The translations under genes and the position numbers were made by a program. Source: Acidovorax sp. T1 (GTDB taxonomy: Bacteria; Pseudomonadota; Gammaproteobacteria; Burkholderiales; Burkholderiaceae_C). Taken from it: 64,000 bases of DNA. Under the pieces are notes generated by a model. That model was given only the letters and a program-made list of their open reading frames with translations, had not been told where the DNA came from and made no database searches. Shown piece after piece: positions 17,569-30,426 of this stretch; positions within the stretch are counted from its first letter, which is position 1, and each line of letters starts with the position of its first letter. Where the stretch lies: the NCBI RefSeq assembly GCF_002176815.1, contig NZ_CP021648.1, positions 2,302,001 through 2,366,000 on the forward strand. Direction: 5' to 3'.

Positions 17569-17606
17569 AACGCCCCGCACAAACCTTTCGACCTGTGCGG
17601 GGCGTT
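17569..17606 (-). terminator. Terminator of thiolase operon
   Basis: A 13 bp perfect stem (AACGCCCCGCACA / TGTGCGGGGCGTT) with a 12-base loop lies 24 bases past the thiolase stop. On the minus strand it ends GCGTTTGC, a short T run. This is the end of the leftward acyl-CoA cluster. Confidence 0.7.
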
Positions 17607-17629
17607 GATCTTCAGCGCGTCGCCAGCGC

Positions 17630-18805
17630 TTACAGCACTTCAAACACGCCGGCCGCGCCCATGCCACCACCGATGCACATGGTCACGCACACGCGCTTGG
17701 CACCGCGGCGCTTGCCTTCGATGAGGGCGTGGCCCGTAAGGCGCTGGCCCGACACACCGTAGGGGTGGCCCAGCGCAATGGCGCCGCCGTTGACGTTCAG
17801 GCGGTCTGCGGGGATGCCCAGCTTGTCGCGGCAGTACAGCACCTGCACGGCAAAGGCTTCGTTCAGCTCCCACAGATCGATGTCCTGCACCGTGAGGCCC
17901 AGCTTTTTGAGCACCTTGGGCACGGCGAACACGGGGCCGATACCCATCTCGTCGGGCTCGCAACCGGCCACGGCGAAGCCAAGGAAGCGGCCCAGGGGCT
18001 TGAGGCCCTTTTTGCTGGCGTAGTCTTCGCTGGTCAGCACGCAGGCGCCGGCACCGTCGCTGAACTGGCTGGCGTTGCCGGCCGAGATCAGGCCGCCCGG
18101 CAGGGCCGGGCGCAGGCCGCTGATGGCCTCTACGGTGGTGCCTTCGCGCGTGCCTTCGTCGCGGCTCACGGTGACTTGCCTGGTGGTGAGGCCCATGACC
18201 TTGTCAACCACGCCAGCCGTCACGGTGATGGCGGCGATTTCGGCGTCAAACAGGCCAGCAGCCTGGGCGGCGCAGGCCTTTTGCTGGCTGGCGGCGCCGT
18301 ATTCATCCATGGCTTCACGGCCGATGTGATAGCGCTTGGCCACCTGCTCGGCGGTCTGCAGCATGCTCCAGTAGATCTCGGGCTTGGCCTTGGCCAGCGC
18401 CAGGTCTTGCAGCATGCGGGTGTTCATTTCCTGCTGCACGCAGGAGATGCTTTCCACGCCGCCCGCCACGAACACATCGGCCTCGCCGGCAATGATGCGC
18501 TGCGCGGCCATGGCGATGGTCTGCAGGCCGGACGAACAGAAACGGTTGACGGTGACGCCCGACACGGTGATGGGCAGGCCGGCACGCAAGGCGATCTGGC
18601 GCGCGATGTTGGCGCCGGTGGCGCCTTCGGGCGTGGCACAGCCCATCAGCACGTCGTCGATGTCGGCCGGGTCAACTCCGGCGCGCTGCACGGCATGCTG
18701 CACGGCGTGGCCGCCCAGCGTGGCGCCGTGGGTCATGTTGAAGGAACCCTTCCAACTCTTGGCAAGCGGGGTGCGGGCGGTGGAAACAATCACTGCGGAA
18801 GTCAT
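17630..18805 (-). CDS. Acetyl-CoA C-acyltransferase (thiolase)
   Basis: 391 residues, full-length type II thiolase. The nucleophile is Cys90 in [11 protein letters not shown], the general base His347 in [11 protein letters not shown], and the second cysteine Cys377 in [13 protein letters not shown]. It cleaves 3-oxoacyl-CoA with CoA to acetyl-CoA and a shortened acyl-CoA, the last step of beta-oxidation. It lies 83 bp after the fused hydratase/dehydrogenase gene on the same strand, so both steps are supplied together, with the ABC importer and acyl-CoA ligase further upstream. A strong hairpin ends the operon. Confidence 0.93.
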   Translation of the reverse strand: MTSAVIVSTARTPLAKSWKGSFNMTHGATLGGHAVQHAVQRAGVDPADIDDVLMGCATPEGATGANIARQIALRAGLPITVSGVTVNRFCSSGLQTIAMAAQRIIAGEADVFVAGGVESISCVQQEMNTRMLQDLALAKAKPEIYWSMLQTAEQVAKRYHIGREAMDEYGAASQQKACAAQAAGLFDAEIAAITVTAGVVDKVMGLTTRQVTVSRDEGTREGTTVEAISGLRPALPGGLISAGNASQFSDGAGACVLTSEDYASKKGLKPLGRFLGFAVAGCEPDEMGIGPVFAVPKVLKKLGLTVQDIDLWELNEAFAVQVLYCRDKLGIPADRLNVNGGAIALGHPYGVSGQRLTGHALIEGKRRGAKRVCVTMCIGGGMGAAGVFEVL

Positions 18806-18888
18806 GGAAAATCCTTTCAGGGGTGGAACGCACCGTGGGCGGCCTGCTCAGGCAGGCTTCGCGCGCATGCGGTGCGGCTTCGCATCAA

Positions 18889-20988
<2,100 letters not shown>

Positions 20989-21150
20989 GCTGTTGTTCCT
21001 TGGAAATTAGAAAAAGAACGGTCGTGCCATTTTGATTGTAGAGAGTTCTGGCCGCCTAGCCTGCACTGATTTGTCCCGCCCGGGACATCAGCGTGCGGGC
21101 CATGCAAACCTGGACAAAACCACCCGTTGGCACAGGTCTGCGAATTCTTT

Positions 21151-21170
21151 GCAGGCAATCCCTTGCCTGC
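21151..21170. other. Perfect hairpin between livF and hydratase gene
   Basis: GCAGGCAA tccc TTGCCTGC, an 8 bp perfect stem, lies about 30 bases past the livF stop. No T run follows on either strand, so it may be a processing or partial termination signal rather than a classical terminator. Confidence 0.4.
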
Positions 21171-21198
21171 CACACTGCGGGCACTGCGGCGCGCCCCA

Positions 21199-21894
21199 TC
21201 AGACTTCCAGCCATTCCTTGCGCACATGGTTGTCGGCCCGCAAGGTGTCCGGCGTGCCCTGGAAAACAATGCTCCCATGCCCCATGACGAGCGTGCGGTC
21301 GGAAATGGTCATGGCGATAGTGAGCTTCTGCTCGATCAGCAGCACCGAAATGCCACGCGACTTGATGGTCTGCAGGTATTGCCCAACCAACTCGACGATC
21401 TTGGGGGCCAGGCCCTCGGTAGGTTCGTCAATGATGATGAGGTCGGGGTCGCCCATCAGGGTGCGGCACAGCGTGAGCATCTGCTGCTCGCCGCCCGACA
21501 TCACACCGGCTTCGATGTGCTGGCGCTCCTTGAGGCGGGGAAACATGTTGTACATGTCGTCAAACGACCAGCGGCTGCTCTTGCCCTTGCCTTTTTGCCC
21601 GAGTATGAGGTTCTGGTGCACCGTGAGGTTGGGGAAGATGTCGCGACTTTCGGGCACATAGCCCAACCCCAGGTGCGCAATCTCGTAGGCCTTCTTGCCC
21701 TTGAGTGCCTGCCCCTTCCATTGCAGGCTTCCCTCCCACTCCACCAGGCCCATGATGGCCTTGGCGGTGGTGGAGCGGCCCGAACCATTGCGCCCCAGCA
21801 GGGCCACGATTTCACCAGGTTGGACATCGAAAGAGACGCCATGCAGCACATGGCTTTTGCCGTAATAGGCGTGGAGATTGTCGATTTTCAGCAT
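21199..21894 (-). CDS. livF: Branched-chain-type ABC transporter ATPase (LivF)
   Basis: 231 residues, LivF class. Walker A reads GRNGSGRST, with Arg40 (CGC, 21775-21777) where the usual ATP-binding lysine stands. The signature motif is MSGGEQQML (variant), Walker B DLIIIDEPTEGL, and the H-loop region carries Gln (VLLIEQKL), normal for LivF. The start at 21894 overlaps the livG stop region (TGACATG). The Lys-to-Arg change may be a fixed variant in some betaproteobacterial LivF proteins, with hydrolysis resting mainly on the LivG partner site. It acts at the cytoplasmic face of the LivH-LivM channel. The transported substrate is not certain. Confidence 0.9.
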   Translation of the reverse strand: MLKIDNLHAYYGKSHVLHGVSFDVQPGEIVALLGRNGSGRSTTAKAIMGLVEWEGSLQWKGQALKGKKAYEIAHLGLGYVPESRDIFPNLTVHQNLILGQKGKGKSSRWSFDDMYNMFPRLKERQHIEAGVMSGGEQQMLTLCRTLMGDPDLIIIDEPTEGLAPKIVELVGQYLQTIKSRGISVLLIEQKLTIAMTISDRTLVMGHGSIVFQGTPDTLRADNHVRKEWLEV

Positions 21895-21895
21895 G

Positions 21896-22678
21896 TCAGT
21901 GTCCCCCCGCCTGGGCATCGGCAACGGCGGATCCCAGATAGGCCTCCTGCACGCGCGCATTGGCGCGCACTTTGTCGGGGGTGTCAAAGGCGATGACCTC
22001 GCCATACACCACCACGGCAATCTTGTCGGCCAGGCCGAACACCACGCCCATGTCGTGCTCCACCGTGAGCAAGGTGCGCCCTTCGGTCACTTCCTTGATG
22101 AGATGGATGAAGCGCGTGGTTTCGCTGCGGCTCATGCCGGCCGTGGGTTCGTCCAGCAGAACCACATTGGCCCCGCCGGCAATGGTGACGCCGATCTCCA
22201 GCGCACGCTGCTCGGCATAGGTCAGGTTCACGGCCAGCGTGTCGCGTTTCTTGTCGAGCTGGATCATTTCCATGAGCTGCTTGGCGCGCTCGTTAGCGTC
22301 GTCCAGGCTCGAAAGAAAACGCAGGAAAGTGTACTTGTAGCCCATGCTCCAGAGCACGCCGCAGCGCAGGTTTTCGAACACGCTCAGCTTGGGAAAGATG
22401 TTGGTGATCTGAAAGCTGCGTGACAACCCCATGCGATTGATCTCGTAGGGCGCCTTGCCATCGATGCGCTGGCCATTGAGCAGCACTTCGCCGCTGGTGG
22501 GACCAAAGCGCCCGCTGATCAGGTTGAACAGCGTGGACTTGCCCGCGCCATTGGGGCCGATGATGGCCACCCGTTCGCCGGGCTGCACGGCCAGGTTCAC
22601 TCCACGGATGATTTCCGTCTTGCCAAAACTCTTGCGCAGATCACGCAGTTCGAGCGCACAAAGTGCGTTTGTCGCCAT
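21896..22678 (-). CDS. livG: Branched-chain-type ABC transporter ATPase (LivG)
   Basis: 260 residues from ATG 22678. It has a canonical Walker A (GPNGAGKST), the LivG-specific LSRSFQITNIFPKLSV region, signature LTYAEQRALEIG, Walker B VVLLDEPTAGMS and switch histidine in TVEHDMGVV. It pairs with LivF as the ATPase heterodimer of the importer. The start lies two bases after the livM stop, so translation is coupled. Confidence 0.93.
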   Translation of the reverse strand: MATNALCALELRDLRKSFGKTEIIRGVNLAVQPGERVAIIGPNGAGKSTLFNLISGRFGPTSGEVLLNGQRIDGKAPYEINRMGLSRSFQITNIFPKLSVFENLRCGVLWSMGYKYTFLRFLSSLDDANERAKQLMEMIQLDKKRDTLAVNLTYAEQRALEIGVTIAGGANVVLLDEPTAGMSRSETTRFIHLIKEVTEGRTLLTVEHDMGVVFGLADKIAVVVYGEVIAFDTPDKVRANARVQEAYLGSAVADAQAGGH

Positions 22679-22680
22679 GG

Positions 22681-24003
22681 TCACAGCGCTTCCCCCCGCT
22701 TGATTTCGTGTTCGATCTCTTCCTGAATCAATCCCCACTGGCGCACAAACTGGCGCCGGCACAACTCGAACAGCCCCAGCCCTGTGACCAGCACGAACCC
22801 CGCGCCAAACCAGCTGCCCACCGAGTTGGCCTGCAAAGTGGCCCCCAGAAAACTCAGTTGTGGCCCCAGGGCCGCATTGAGCTGGAGGTGGTAGGTCATC
22901 TCCACCATGGCGGCCGCCCCCAGCACGGCCACCAGCGCCGTGCCGCCCAGCGCCATGTAGGAAGGCAACAGGGTGCGCAGCTTGCCAAACTTCGCCAGGC
23001 GCAGATTCATCATGATCAGGCTGGCAATGCCGCCGGGCGCATACATCACCATGAACAGGAAGACGAGCCCCAGATACAGCAGCCAGGCCTTGGACAGCTC
23101 GGACAGCAGCACCGACGCCAGTACCAGCAAGACCGCGCCGATGATGGGCCCGAAAAAGAAGGTGGCGCCGCCCAGAAAGGTGAACAGCAGATAGCTCCCC
23201 GAGCGCAGCACGTTCACGCTGTCAGCGCCCGTGACGATTTCGAAATTGATCGCCGCCAGCCCGCCCCCGATGCCGGCAAAGAAGCCGGCAATGATGAAGG
23301 CGAAATAGCGCACGCGCTGGGTGTTGTAGCCGATGAATTCGACGCGTTCAGGGTTATCGCGCACGGCATTGAGAATACGGCCGAGCGGCGTGCCCGTGAA
23401 GGCGAACATGGCCGCGGTGCAGATGAAACAGTACACCGCGATCAGGTAATACACCTGAATAGCCGGGCCGAACGTGATGCCCAAGAACGACTGGCCATAC
23501 ACACGGTCGGTGGTGATGCCGCCCTCCCCGCCAAAAAACTCGGGAAACATCAGCGCCATCGAGGCGACCAGCTCGCCAATACCCAGCGTGATCATGGCAA
23601 ACGTCGTGCCCGATTTCTTGGTCGTCACGAACCCCAGAAGGATGGCGAAGAACATGCCGGCCAGGCCGCCCACCAGGGGAATCAGCACCAGCGGCACAGA
23701 CAGCGCGCCTTTGCCAGCCAGATTCATCGCATGGATGGCGATGAACGAGCCCAGGCCCGTGTACACCGCATGTCCAAAGCTCAGCATACCGCCCTGCCCC
23801 AGCAGCATGTTGTAGGACAGGCAGATGATGATGAGATAGCCGATCTGCGAAAGCATGGTCAGCGCCAGGCTGCTGCGAAACAGCATGGGCGCCACGATGA
23901 GCATGACCGCAAACAGGCTCCAGACGACCAGACGGCCCACGTTCCAGGGCTTGAACCGGTAGTACTGCGTGGCCGGAGAAACAGATGATGTGGTGGACTT
24001 CAT
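22681..24003 (-). CDS. livM: Branched-chain-type ABC permease (LivM)
   Basis: 440 residues, strongly hydrophobic with about nine to ten spans. The LivM/LivH family motif appears as SYNMLLGQGGMLSFGHAVYTGLG near 98-120, and a coupling-helix region near GTPLGRILNAVRDNPERVEF. It is longer than average because of a C-terminal extra span and a charged tail (QEEIEHEIKRGEAL). It forms the channel with LivH in the inner membrane. It starts four bases after the livH stop. Confidence 0.93.
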   Translation of the reverse strand: MKSTTSSVSPATQYYRFKPWNVGRLVVWSLFAVMLIVAPMLFRSSLALTMLSQIGYLIIICLSYNMLLGQGGMLSFGHAVYTGLGSFIAIHAMNLAGKGALSVPLVLIPLVGGLAGMFFAILLGFVTTKKSGTTFAMITLGIGELVASMALMFPEFFGGEGGITTDRVYGQSFLGITFGPAIQVYYLIAVYCFICTAAMFAFTGTPLGRILNAVRDNPERVEFIGYNTQRVRYFAFIIAGFFAGIGGGLAAINFEIVTGADSVNVLRSGSYLLFTFLGGATFFFGPIIGAVLLVLASVLLSELSKAWLLYLGLVFLFMVMYAPGGIASLIMMNLRLAKFGKLRTLLPSYMALGGTALVAVLGAAAMVEMTYHLQLNAALGPQLSFLGATLQANSVGSWFGAGFVLVTGLGLFELCRRQFVRQWGLIQEEIEHEIKRGEAL

Positions 24004-24007
24004 GGCG

Positions 24008-24961
24008 TCAGTCTTCCCGTGTACCCAGCAGGCCCTTGGGACGGAAAATCAAAATCAGAACCAAAAAAAGATACGGCAGGATGGGCGCCACCTGCGAGAC
24101 CGTGAGCTTGAGCAAAGGCCAGCCGAAGGTGGCCTCTGACACTGCCACGCCCATGCCTTGCAGCGCTGACGCCAGCGAGTAATCGATGGCCACGGCAAAG
24201 GTCTGCACCAGGCCGATCAGCAGCGACGCCAGAAAAGCCCCGGCCAGCGAACCCATGCCGCCGACCACCACCACCACGAAGATGATGGAGCCCACCGAGC
24301 CGGCCATGGCAGGCTCGGTGACATAGGTATTGCCGCCAATCACCCCGGCCAGGCCCGCCAGTGCGCATCCCCCCCCAAACACCAGCATGAAAACGCGAGG
24401 CACGTTATGGCCCAGGGCTTCCACCATCTCAGGGTGCTTGAGGGCCGCCTGAATGACCAGCCCAATGCGGGTGCGCGTGAGCAGCAGCCACACCGACACC
24501 AGCATCAGCAACGCCACCAGCATCACAAACGAGCGCGACTTGGGAAACTGCGTGCCATACAGCGTGAACAGCGGCCCCTGCAGCTGCGCAGGCAGGCCAT
24601 AGGGAACGGTGGAGCGCCCCCACACCAGTTGCACCAGCTCCAGGATCAGATAGGACAGCCCGAAGGTCACCAGCAACTCTGGCACATGGCCGAACTTGTG
24701 CACACGACGCAGGCTGTAGCGTTCAAAAACGGCCCCCAGTGCGCCAACCGCCAACGGAGCAAGCACCAGCGCGGGCCAGAACCCCACCACGTTGGAGATG
24801 GTGTAGGCAAAGTAGGCCCCCAGCATGTAAAAGCTGGTGTGCGCAAAGTTGAGCACACCCATCATGCTGAAGATGAGCGTGAGGCCTGAACTCAGCATGA
24901 ACAGCAGCAGCCCGTAGCTGACGCCGTTGAGCAAAGAGATCACGAAAAACTCAGGATTCAT
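24008..24961 (-). CDS. livH: Branched-chain-type ABC permease (LivH)
   Basis: 317 residues, eight or so hydrophobic spans. N-terminal LLNGVSYGLLLFMLSSGLTL and MGVLNFAHTSFYMLGAY are the LivH hallmarks. The coupling helix lies around LKHPEMVEALGHNVPRVF. It is separated from the binding-protein gene upstream by a strong intrinsic terminator, so it probably receives only read-through transcription, the common arrangement that makes binding protein in excess. Confidence 0.93.
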   Translation of the reverse strand: MNPEFFVISLLNGVSYGLLLFMLSSGLTLIFSMMGVLNFAHTSFYMLGAYFAYTISNVVGFWPALVLAPLAVGALGAVFERYSLRRVHKFGHVPELLVTFGLSYLILELVQLVWGRSTVPYGLPAQLQGPLFTLYGTQFPKSRSFVMLVALLMLVSVWLLLTRTRIGLVIQAALKHPEMVEALGHNVPRVFMLVFGGGCALAGLAGVIGGNTYVTEPAMAGSVGSIIFVVVVVGGMGSLAGAFLASLLIGLVQTFAVAIDYSLASALQGMGVAVSEATFGWPLLKLTVSQVAPILPYLFLVLILIFRPKGLLGTRED

Positions 24962-24982
24962 GGGAATTTTTCATTGCTGGGT

Positions 24983-25009
24983 AAAAAAAGGCCCGAGTGG
25001 GTCGGGCCT
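24983..25009 (-). terminator. Intrinsic terminator between binding protein and permease genes
   Basis: On the minus strand AGGCCCGA, a 5-base loop, TCGGGCCT, then seven T. It stands 20 bases after the binding-protein stop and 22 bases before livH. It should limit read-through and set high binding protein to low permease ratio. Confidence 0.85.
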
Positions 25010-25028
25010 CAAAGCGATGGAGGCGAGG

Positions 25029-26261
25029 TTACGGACGCTTCATCTGGCACGAGGTGGGCGTGCTGGCCACATAGGGCTCGTAGTACTTCACCGGAACGAA
25101 TGTGTAGCCAGTGCTCTCGGAATCGATCGGATATTTGCCGCCGGCCTTTTCCCACTTCGAGATGAACAGGCCTTGCTGCAGCTGGTGATCGGTCTTGCGC
25201 ATCTCGACCTCGCCGTTGAAGCTCTTGAACTTCATGCCTTCGAGCACGGTAGCCACCTTGACGGGGTCAGTTGACTTGGCCTTGACAAAGCCTTCGGACA
25301 ACATCGAGAAGGCGTGGTACACGGCGCCGGTGTACATGTCGTCGTTGAACTTCTTCTTGTAGTCCACAACGATCTGGTTCAGCGGGCCCGGCAGGTTCAT
25401 GTGAGCGTATGCCGCCATGTACACACGACCCGCTGCGGCGGCGCCCATGGCAGTGGGGCTGCCGGTGACGGAGCCGTAGTAGGTGTAGAAGTTGACGTTG
25501 TTCAGGCCCGAATCGTTGGCTGCCTTGATGAGCAGCGCCAGGTCGGAGCCCCAGTTGCCGGTGATCACGCTGTCGGCGCCCGAGGCCTTGATTTTGGCGA
25601 TGTAGGGCGAGAAGTCACGCACCTGGGCCAGCGGGTGCAGGTCGTCGCCGACAAACTGCACATCGGGGCGCTTGCGCTTCATCATTTCCTTGGCGAACTT
25701 GGAAACCTGGTGGCCGTGCGAATAGTTCTGGTTGATCAGATAGACCTTCTTGACCTCAGGAAGATCCTTCATGTAGGTGGTCAGCGCTTCCATCTTCATG
25801 GAGGTATCGGCATCCAGACGGAAATGCCAGTAGCTGCACTTGCTGTTGGTGAGGTCGGGGTCCACCGCGGCGTAGTTGAGGAACAGCACTTCCTTGCCGG
25901 GGTTGCGGGCGTTGTGCTTTTCCAGCGCATCGATGATGGCCAGCGCGGGGCCTGAGCCGTTGCCCTGCACCACATAGCGGGCCCCCTGGTCCATCGCCGA
26001 GCGCAGTGCACTGGTGGTTTCCTGCGGGCTGAGCTTGTTGTCGATGCCGATGATTTCAAATTTGACACCGGCGGCATTCTTCTTGCTGAACTCCTCGGCC
26101 AGAAACTGAAAGCTCTTGAGCTGGTTCGTTCCGACTGCGGCCATGAGACCCGAGAGCGGATCCAGCCAGGCGATCTTGACGATCTCGCCATTTTGGGCAA
26201 ATACGCCGCCAGCGCTTACCAGAAGGGCGGATGCAGCTACTGCTTTGATAGCAAATTTCAT
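25029..26261 (-). CDS. ABC substrate-binding protein, Leu/Ile/Val-binding type
   Basis: 410 residues, periplasmic binding protein fold I. Signal peptide MKFAIKAVAASALLVSAGGVFAQ is cleaved after FAQ; that entire stretch is encoded by a copy of the dispersed repeat. The mature protein begins EIVKIAWLDPLSGLMAAVG and includes GIDNKLSPQET, VVQGNGSGPALAIIDALE and a Cys pair (C-terminal SCQMKRP). Together with LivHMGF it forms an importer. The neighbouring acyl-CoA ligase, fused hydratase/dehydrogenase and thiolase suggest that the ligand is a carboxylic acid fed to beta-oxidation rather than an amino acid. That is inference. Confidence 0.88.
   Translation of the reverse strand: MKFAIKAVAASALLVSAGGVFAQNGEIVKIAWLDPLSGLMAAVGTNQLKSFQFLAEEFSKKNAAGVKFEIIGIDNKLSPQETTSALRSAMDQGARYVVQGNGSGPALAIIDALEKHNARNPGKEVLFLNYAAVDPDLTNSKCSYWHFRLDADTSMKMEALTTYMKDLPEVKKVYLINQNYSHGHQVSKFAKEMMKRKRPDVQFVGDDLHPLAQVRDFSPYIAKIKASGADSVITGNWGSDLALLIKAANDSGLNNVNFYTYYGSVTGSPTAMGAAAAGRVYMAAYAHMNLPGPLNQIVVDYKKKFNDDMYTGAVYHAFSMLSEGFVKAKSTDPVKVATVLEGMKFKSFNGEVEMRKTDHQLQQGLFISKWEKAGGKYPIDSESTGYTFVPVKYYEPYVASTPTSCQMKRP
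26191..26258 (-). repeat. Dispersed palindromic repeat, copy G (signal peptide of binding protein)
   Basis: Reverse orientation: GGGCAAATACGCCGCCAGCGC, TTACC, loop, then GCAGCTACTGCTTTGATAGC. Sense to the gene; read as AIKAVAASALLVSAGG. The left AT-rich end (GCTATCAAA) gives the codons just after the start. Confidence 0.72.
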
Positions 26262-26416
26262 AATCTCTTGTCTCCTGTTGTATCAACCGGATGCAGCGTA
26301 CCGCGTTGCAACAAGCCATCGCTCAGGGATTGCCCCTAGCAGCTATCGCGCAGGCGACTGGTGCGCGACTGGCATGGCATGGATGCGGCGCGCCCCCGCG
26401 CCGCATCCGCCCCGGA

Positions 26417-28060
<1,644 letters not shown>

Positions 28061-28486
28061 GTGCGCTCCTTGAATATTGTGTTGGTTGGAGTTCTTATCC
28101 TACCGTGGCAGGGGCCAGGCAACCGGTCTTGCGGCCCGGCCCGGCGACCGATCCCCTGCCACCACCGCACATAGGGCCAACCCGCCGGGATGCGAGCCTG
28201 CGTGCGCCCCGCGCCCCGCGCGGCGTGCCACGGCGCCCACCAACGTGCCCACCCCGTGTCGCGCGCCTGACAGGGGCAGAGGGTTTCATCACCCTCTGGC
28301 GGCCGTCCACAGGGGTCAAACAATGCTGCCGGCAATGCCGCGCCAGATACCGGCTGACCCCAACGGCCGATGCAGCCGCCCCCAACCGCAGGGCCCAACA
28401 AAAGGGCGGAGCCACACTGCCCCAAAGGCCAGCGCAGGCAAGGCCCTGCGGGCGCCGGGGCATCGCGGCTGCGAGACAATGCAGCG
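28061..28486. other. Intergenic region between acyl-CoA ligase and selO
   Basis: 426 bp between divergent genes. Several GC-rich open frames exist but none has a ribosome site or recognisable protein. It should hold both promoters; I see no convincing -10/-35 pair, operator or RNA gene. Confidence 0.4.
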
Positions 28487-29971
28487 ATGAACCCGCTTGC
28501 CGCCCGCACTGCTACCGCCTCGCCTCTGGATCTGACTGGTCAGGGGGGATTCGCAAACCTGGGCCCCGCATTCTTTACTGCGTTGCAACCCACCCCCCTG
28601 CCCCAGCCGCACTGGATCGGGACCAGCACCAACGTGGCGGATTTGCTGGCCCTGGATGCCGGCTGGATGGCTTCTGACGAAGCGCTGCAGGTTTTCACCG
28701 GCAACGCCCGTTTGCCGGGCAGCAGCCCCCTGGCCAGTGTTTACAGCGGCCACCAGTTTGGCGTGTGGGCCGGGCAGCTGGGCGACGGGCGGGCCATCTT
28801 GCTGGGCGAAACCACGGGCGGGCTGGAAGTGCAGCTCAAAGGCAGCGGCCGCACCCCGTATTCACGCATGGGCGATGGGCGCGCGGTGCTGCGCTCAAGC
28901 ATCCGCGAATTTCTGTGCAGCGAAGCCATGCACGCGCTGGGCGTCCCCACCTCGCGGGCCCTGTGCGTTACCGGATCGCCAGCCCCCGTGCGCCGCGAAG
29001 CAATAGAAACCGCCGCCGTGGTGACCCGGGTGGCGCAAAGCTTCGTCCGTTTCGGCCATTTTGAGCATTTCGCTGCGCGCGGCCAACTGGACGAGCTGCG
29101 CACGCTGGCCGACTATGTGATCGACCGTTATTACCCCGCCTGCCGCACCACACCGCAACCCGGCGGCAACGCCTACGCCGCCTTGCTGCAGGCCGTGAGC
29201 GAGCGCACCGCCACGCTGATGGCCCACTGGCAGGCCGTGGGTTTTTGCCACGGCGTGATGAACACCGACAACATGAGCATCCTGGGCCTGACGATCGACT
29301 ATGGCCCCTTCCAGTTCCTGGATGCGTTTGTGCCCGGCCATGTTTGCAACCACAGCGACACCCAGGGCCGATACGCCTACAACCGCCAGCCCAATGTGGC
29401 GTACTGGAACCTGTTTTGCCTGGCCCAGGCGCTGCTGCCGCTGATCGGTGACGAAGAACTGGCCCAGGCGGCGCTCGCGTCGTACAAAAGTGTTTTCTCC
29501 GATGACTTCATGGCCCGCATGCGCGCCAAGCTGGGTCTGACCACCGAGCGTGCCGGCGACGCCGAGTTGATCGACGCCATCTTGCGGCTGCTAGCCCAAA
29601 ACGGCGTGGACTACACCATCTTCTGGCGGCGCCTGTCGCACGCCGTGGCGCAAAACCACTTCGAAGCCGTGCGCGACCTGTTTGCTGACCGGGCTGGCTG
29701 GGACCAGTGGTTGCTATCTTATTCAGAGCTGCTTGCGCTTACCGATAAAGCGCTATCGGCACATTTGATGCTAAAAATCAATCCCAAGTATGTGCTGCGC
29801 AACCACCTGGGCGAGCAGGCCATACGGGCCGCGAAGCAGGGCGATTTCTCCGAACTCCAAACCCTGCAGCGCCTGCTGGAGCATCCGTTTGACGAACATC
29901 CCGGCCACGACGCCTGGGCCGACTTTCCGCCCGACTGGGCTTCTTCCATAGAAATCAGCTGTTCATCATGA
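28487..29971 (+). CDS. selO: SelO/YdiU pseudokinase protein AMPylator
   Basis: 494 residues. SelO proteins transfer AMP from ATP to Ser/Thr/Tyr of proteins and take part in redox homeostasis. Seen are [20 protein letters not shown] near 86, [20 protein letters not shown] near 118-137 (nucleotide-binding lysine and arginines), [20 protein letters not shown] near 260 (catalytic Asn/Asp metal site), and the C-terminal Cys in SCSS, the position of selenocysteine in animal SelO. A repeat copy is read in frame as [12 protein letters not shown] near 415. The stop overlaps the msrB start by four bases. ATG 28487 is preceded by GCAGCG only. Confidence 0.93.
   Translation: MNPLAARTATASPLDLTGQGGFANLGPAFFTALQPTPLPQPHWIGTSTNVADLLALDAGWMASDEALQVFTGNARLPGSSPLASVYSGHQFGVWAGQLGDGRAILLGETTGGLEVQLKGSGRTPYSRMGDGRAVLRSSIREFLCSEAMHALGVPTSRALCVTGSPAPVRREAIETAAVVTRVAQSFVRFGHFEHFAARGQLDELRTLADYVIDRYYPACRTTPQPGGNAYAALLQAVSERTATLMAHWQAVGFCHGVMNTDNMSILGLTIDYGPFQFLDAFVPGHVCNHSDTQGRYAYNRQPNVAYWNLFCLAQALLPLIGDEELAQAALASYKSVFSDDFMARMRAKLGLTTERAGDAELIDAILRLLAQNGVDYTIFWRRLSHAVAQNHFEAVRDLFADRAGWDQWLLSYSELLALTDKALSAHLMLKINPKYVLRNHLGEQAIRAAKQGDFSELQTLQRLLEHPFDEHPGHDAWADFPPDWASSIEISCSS
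29708..29780 (+). repeat. Dispersed palindromic repeat, copy H (in selO)
   Basis: TTGCTATCTTATTCAGAGCTGC, TTGCGCTTACCGATAAAGCGCTA, then an AT-rich tail. Forward, sense to selO, read as [18 protein letters not shown]. The hairpin core GCGCTT/AAAGCGC is intact. Confidence 0.78.
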
Positions 29972-30381
29972 GCTTCCCCATCCAGAAAACCGACGCCGAA
30001 TGGCAAGCGCTGCTCCAGGAAAAGGGCGCCGAACCGGGGGCCTTGCAGGTCACGCGCCATGCGGCCACCGAGCGCCCCTTTACCGGCAAATACGAAGCCC
30101 ACTGGGCCGACGGCAGCTACCACTGCATCTGCTGCGGTGCCAAGTTGTTTGATGCGGTCACCAAATTCGATGCCGGCTGCGGCTGGCCCAGCTTCTCGCA
30201 GGCAGAGCCCGGCGCCATTGCTGAAATCGTCGATCGCAGCCATGGCATGGTGCGCACCGAAACCGTATGTGCACAATGCGGGGCACATCTGGGCCATGTG
30301 TTCGAAGATGGCCCGGCCCCGACAGGCCTGCGCTACTGCATGAATTCGGCATCGCTCGATTTCGAATCCGGCAAGGACTGA
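29968..30381 (+). CDS. msrB: Peptide-methionine (R)-S-oxide reductase
   Basis: 137 residues, complete MsrB. Zinc-binding cysteine pairs occur in CICCGAK and CAQCGAH, the substrate pocket in CGWPSFS, and the catalytic Cys in [11 protein letters not shown] near 124. It reduces methionine-R-sulfoxide in proteins. Its ATG overlaps the selO stop (ATGA), so the two are translated together, linking protein AMPylation under oxidative stress with methionine repair. Confidence 0.96.
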   Translation: MSFPIQKTDAEWQALLQEKGAEPGALQVTRHAATERPFTGKYEAHWADGSYHCICCGAKLFDAVTKFDAGCGWPSFSQAEPGAIAEIVDRSHGMVRTETVCAQCGAHLGHVFEDGPAPTGLRYCMNSASLDFESGKD

Positions 30382-30394
30382 ACTTCGCGCCCCG

Positions 30395-30419
30395 AGACCC
30401 GCGACCCGCGACCCGCGAC
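30395..30419. repeat. Heptamer tandem repeat before yciB
   Basis: Three copies of GACCCGC in a row, ending eight bases before the yciB ATG, in the space between msrB and yciB. Confidence 0.8.
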
Positions 30420-30426
30420 GGAACCC

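Noticed and set aside
21024..21040. TGGCAC upstream of the hydratase/dehydrogenase gene as a sigma-54 promoter
   Set aside because: The -24 half is perfect but no GC stands at the -12 position.
28095..28463. Small proteins in the 426 bp gap before selO
   Set aside because: Several overlapping GC-rich frames, none with a ribosome site or plausible protein composition.
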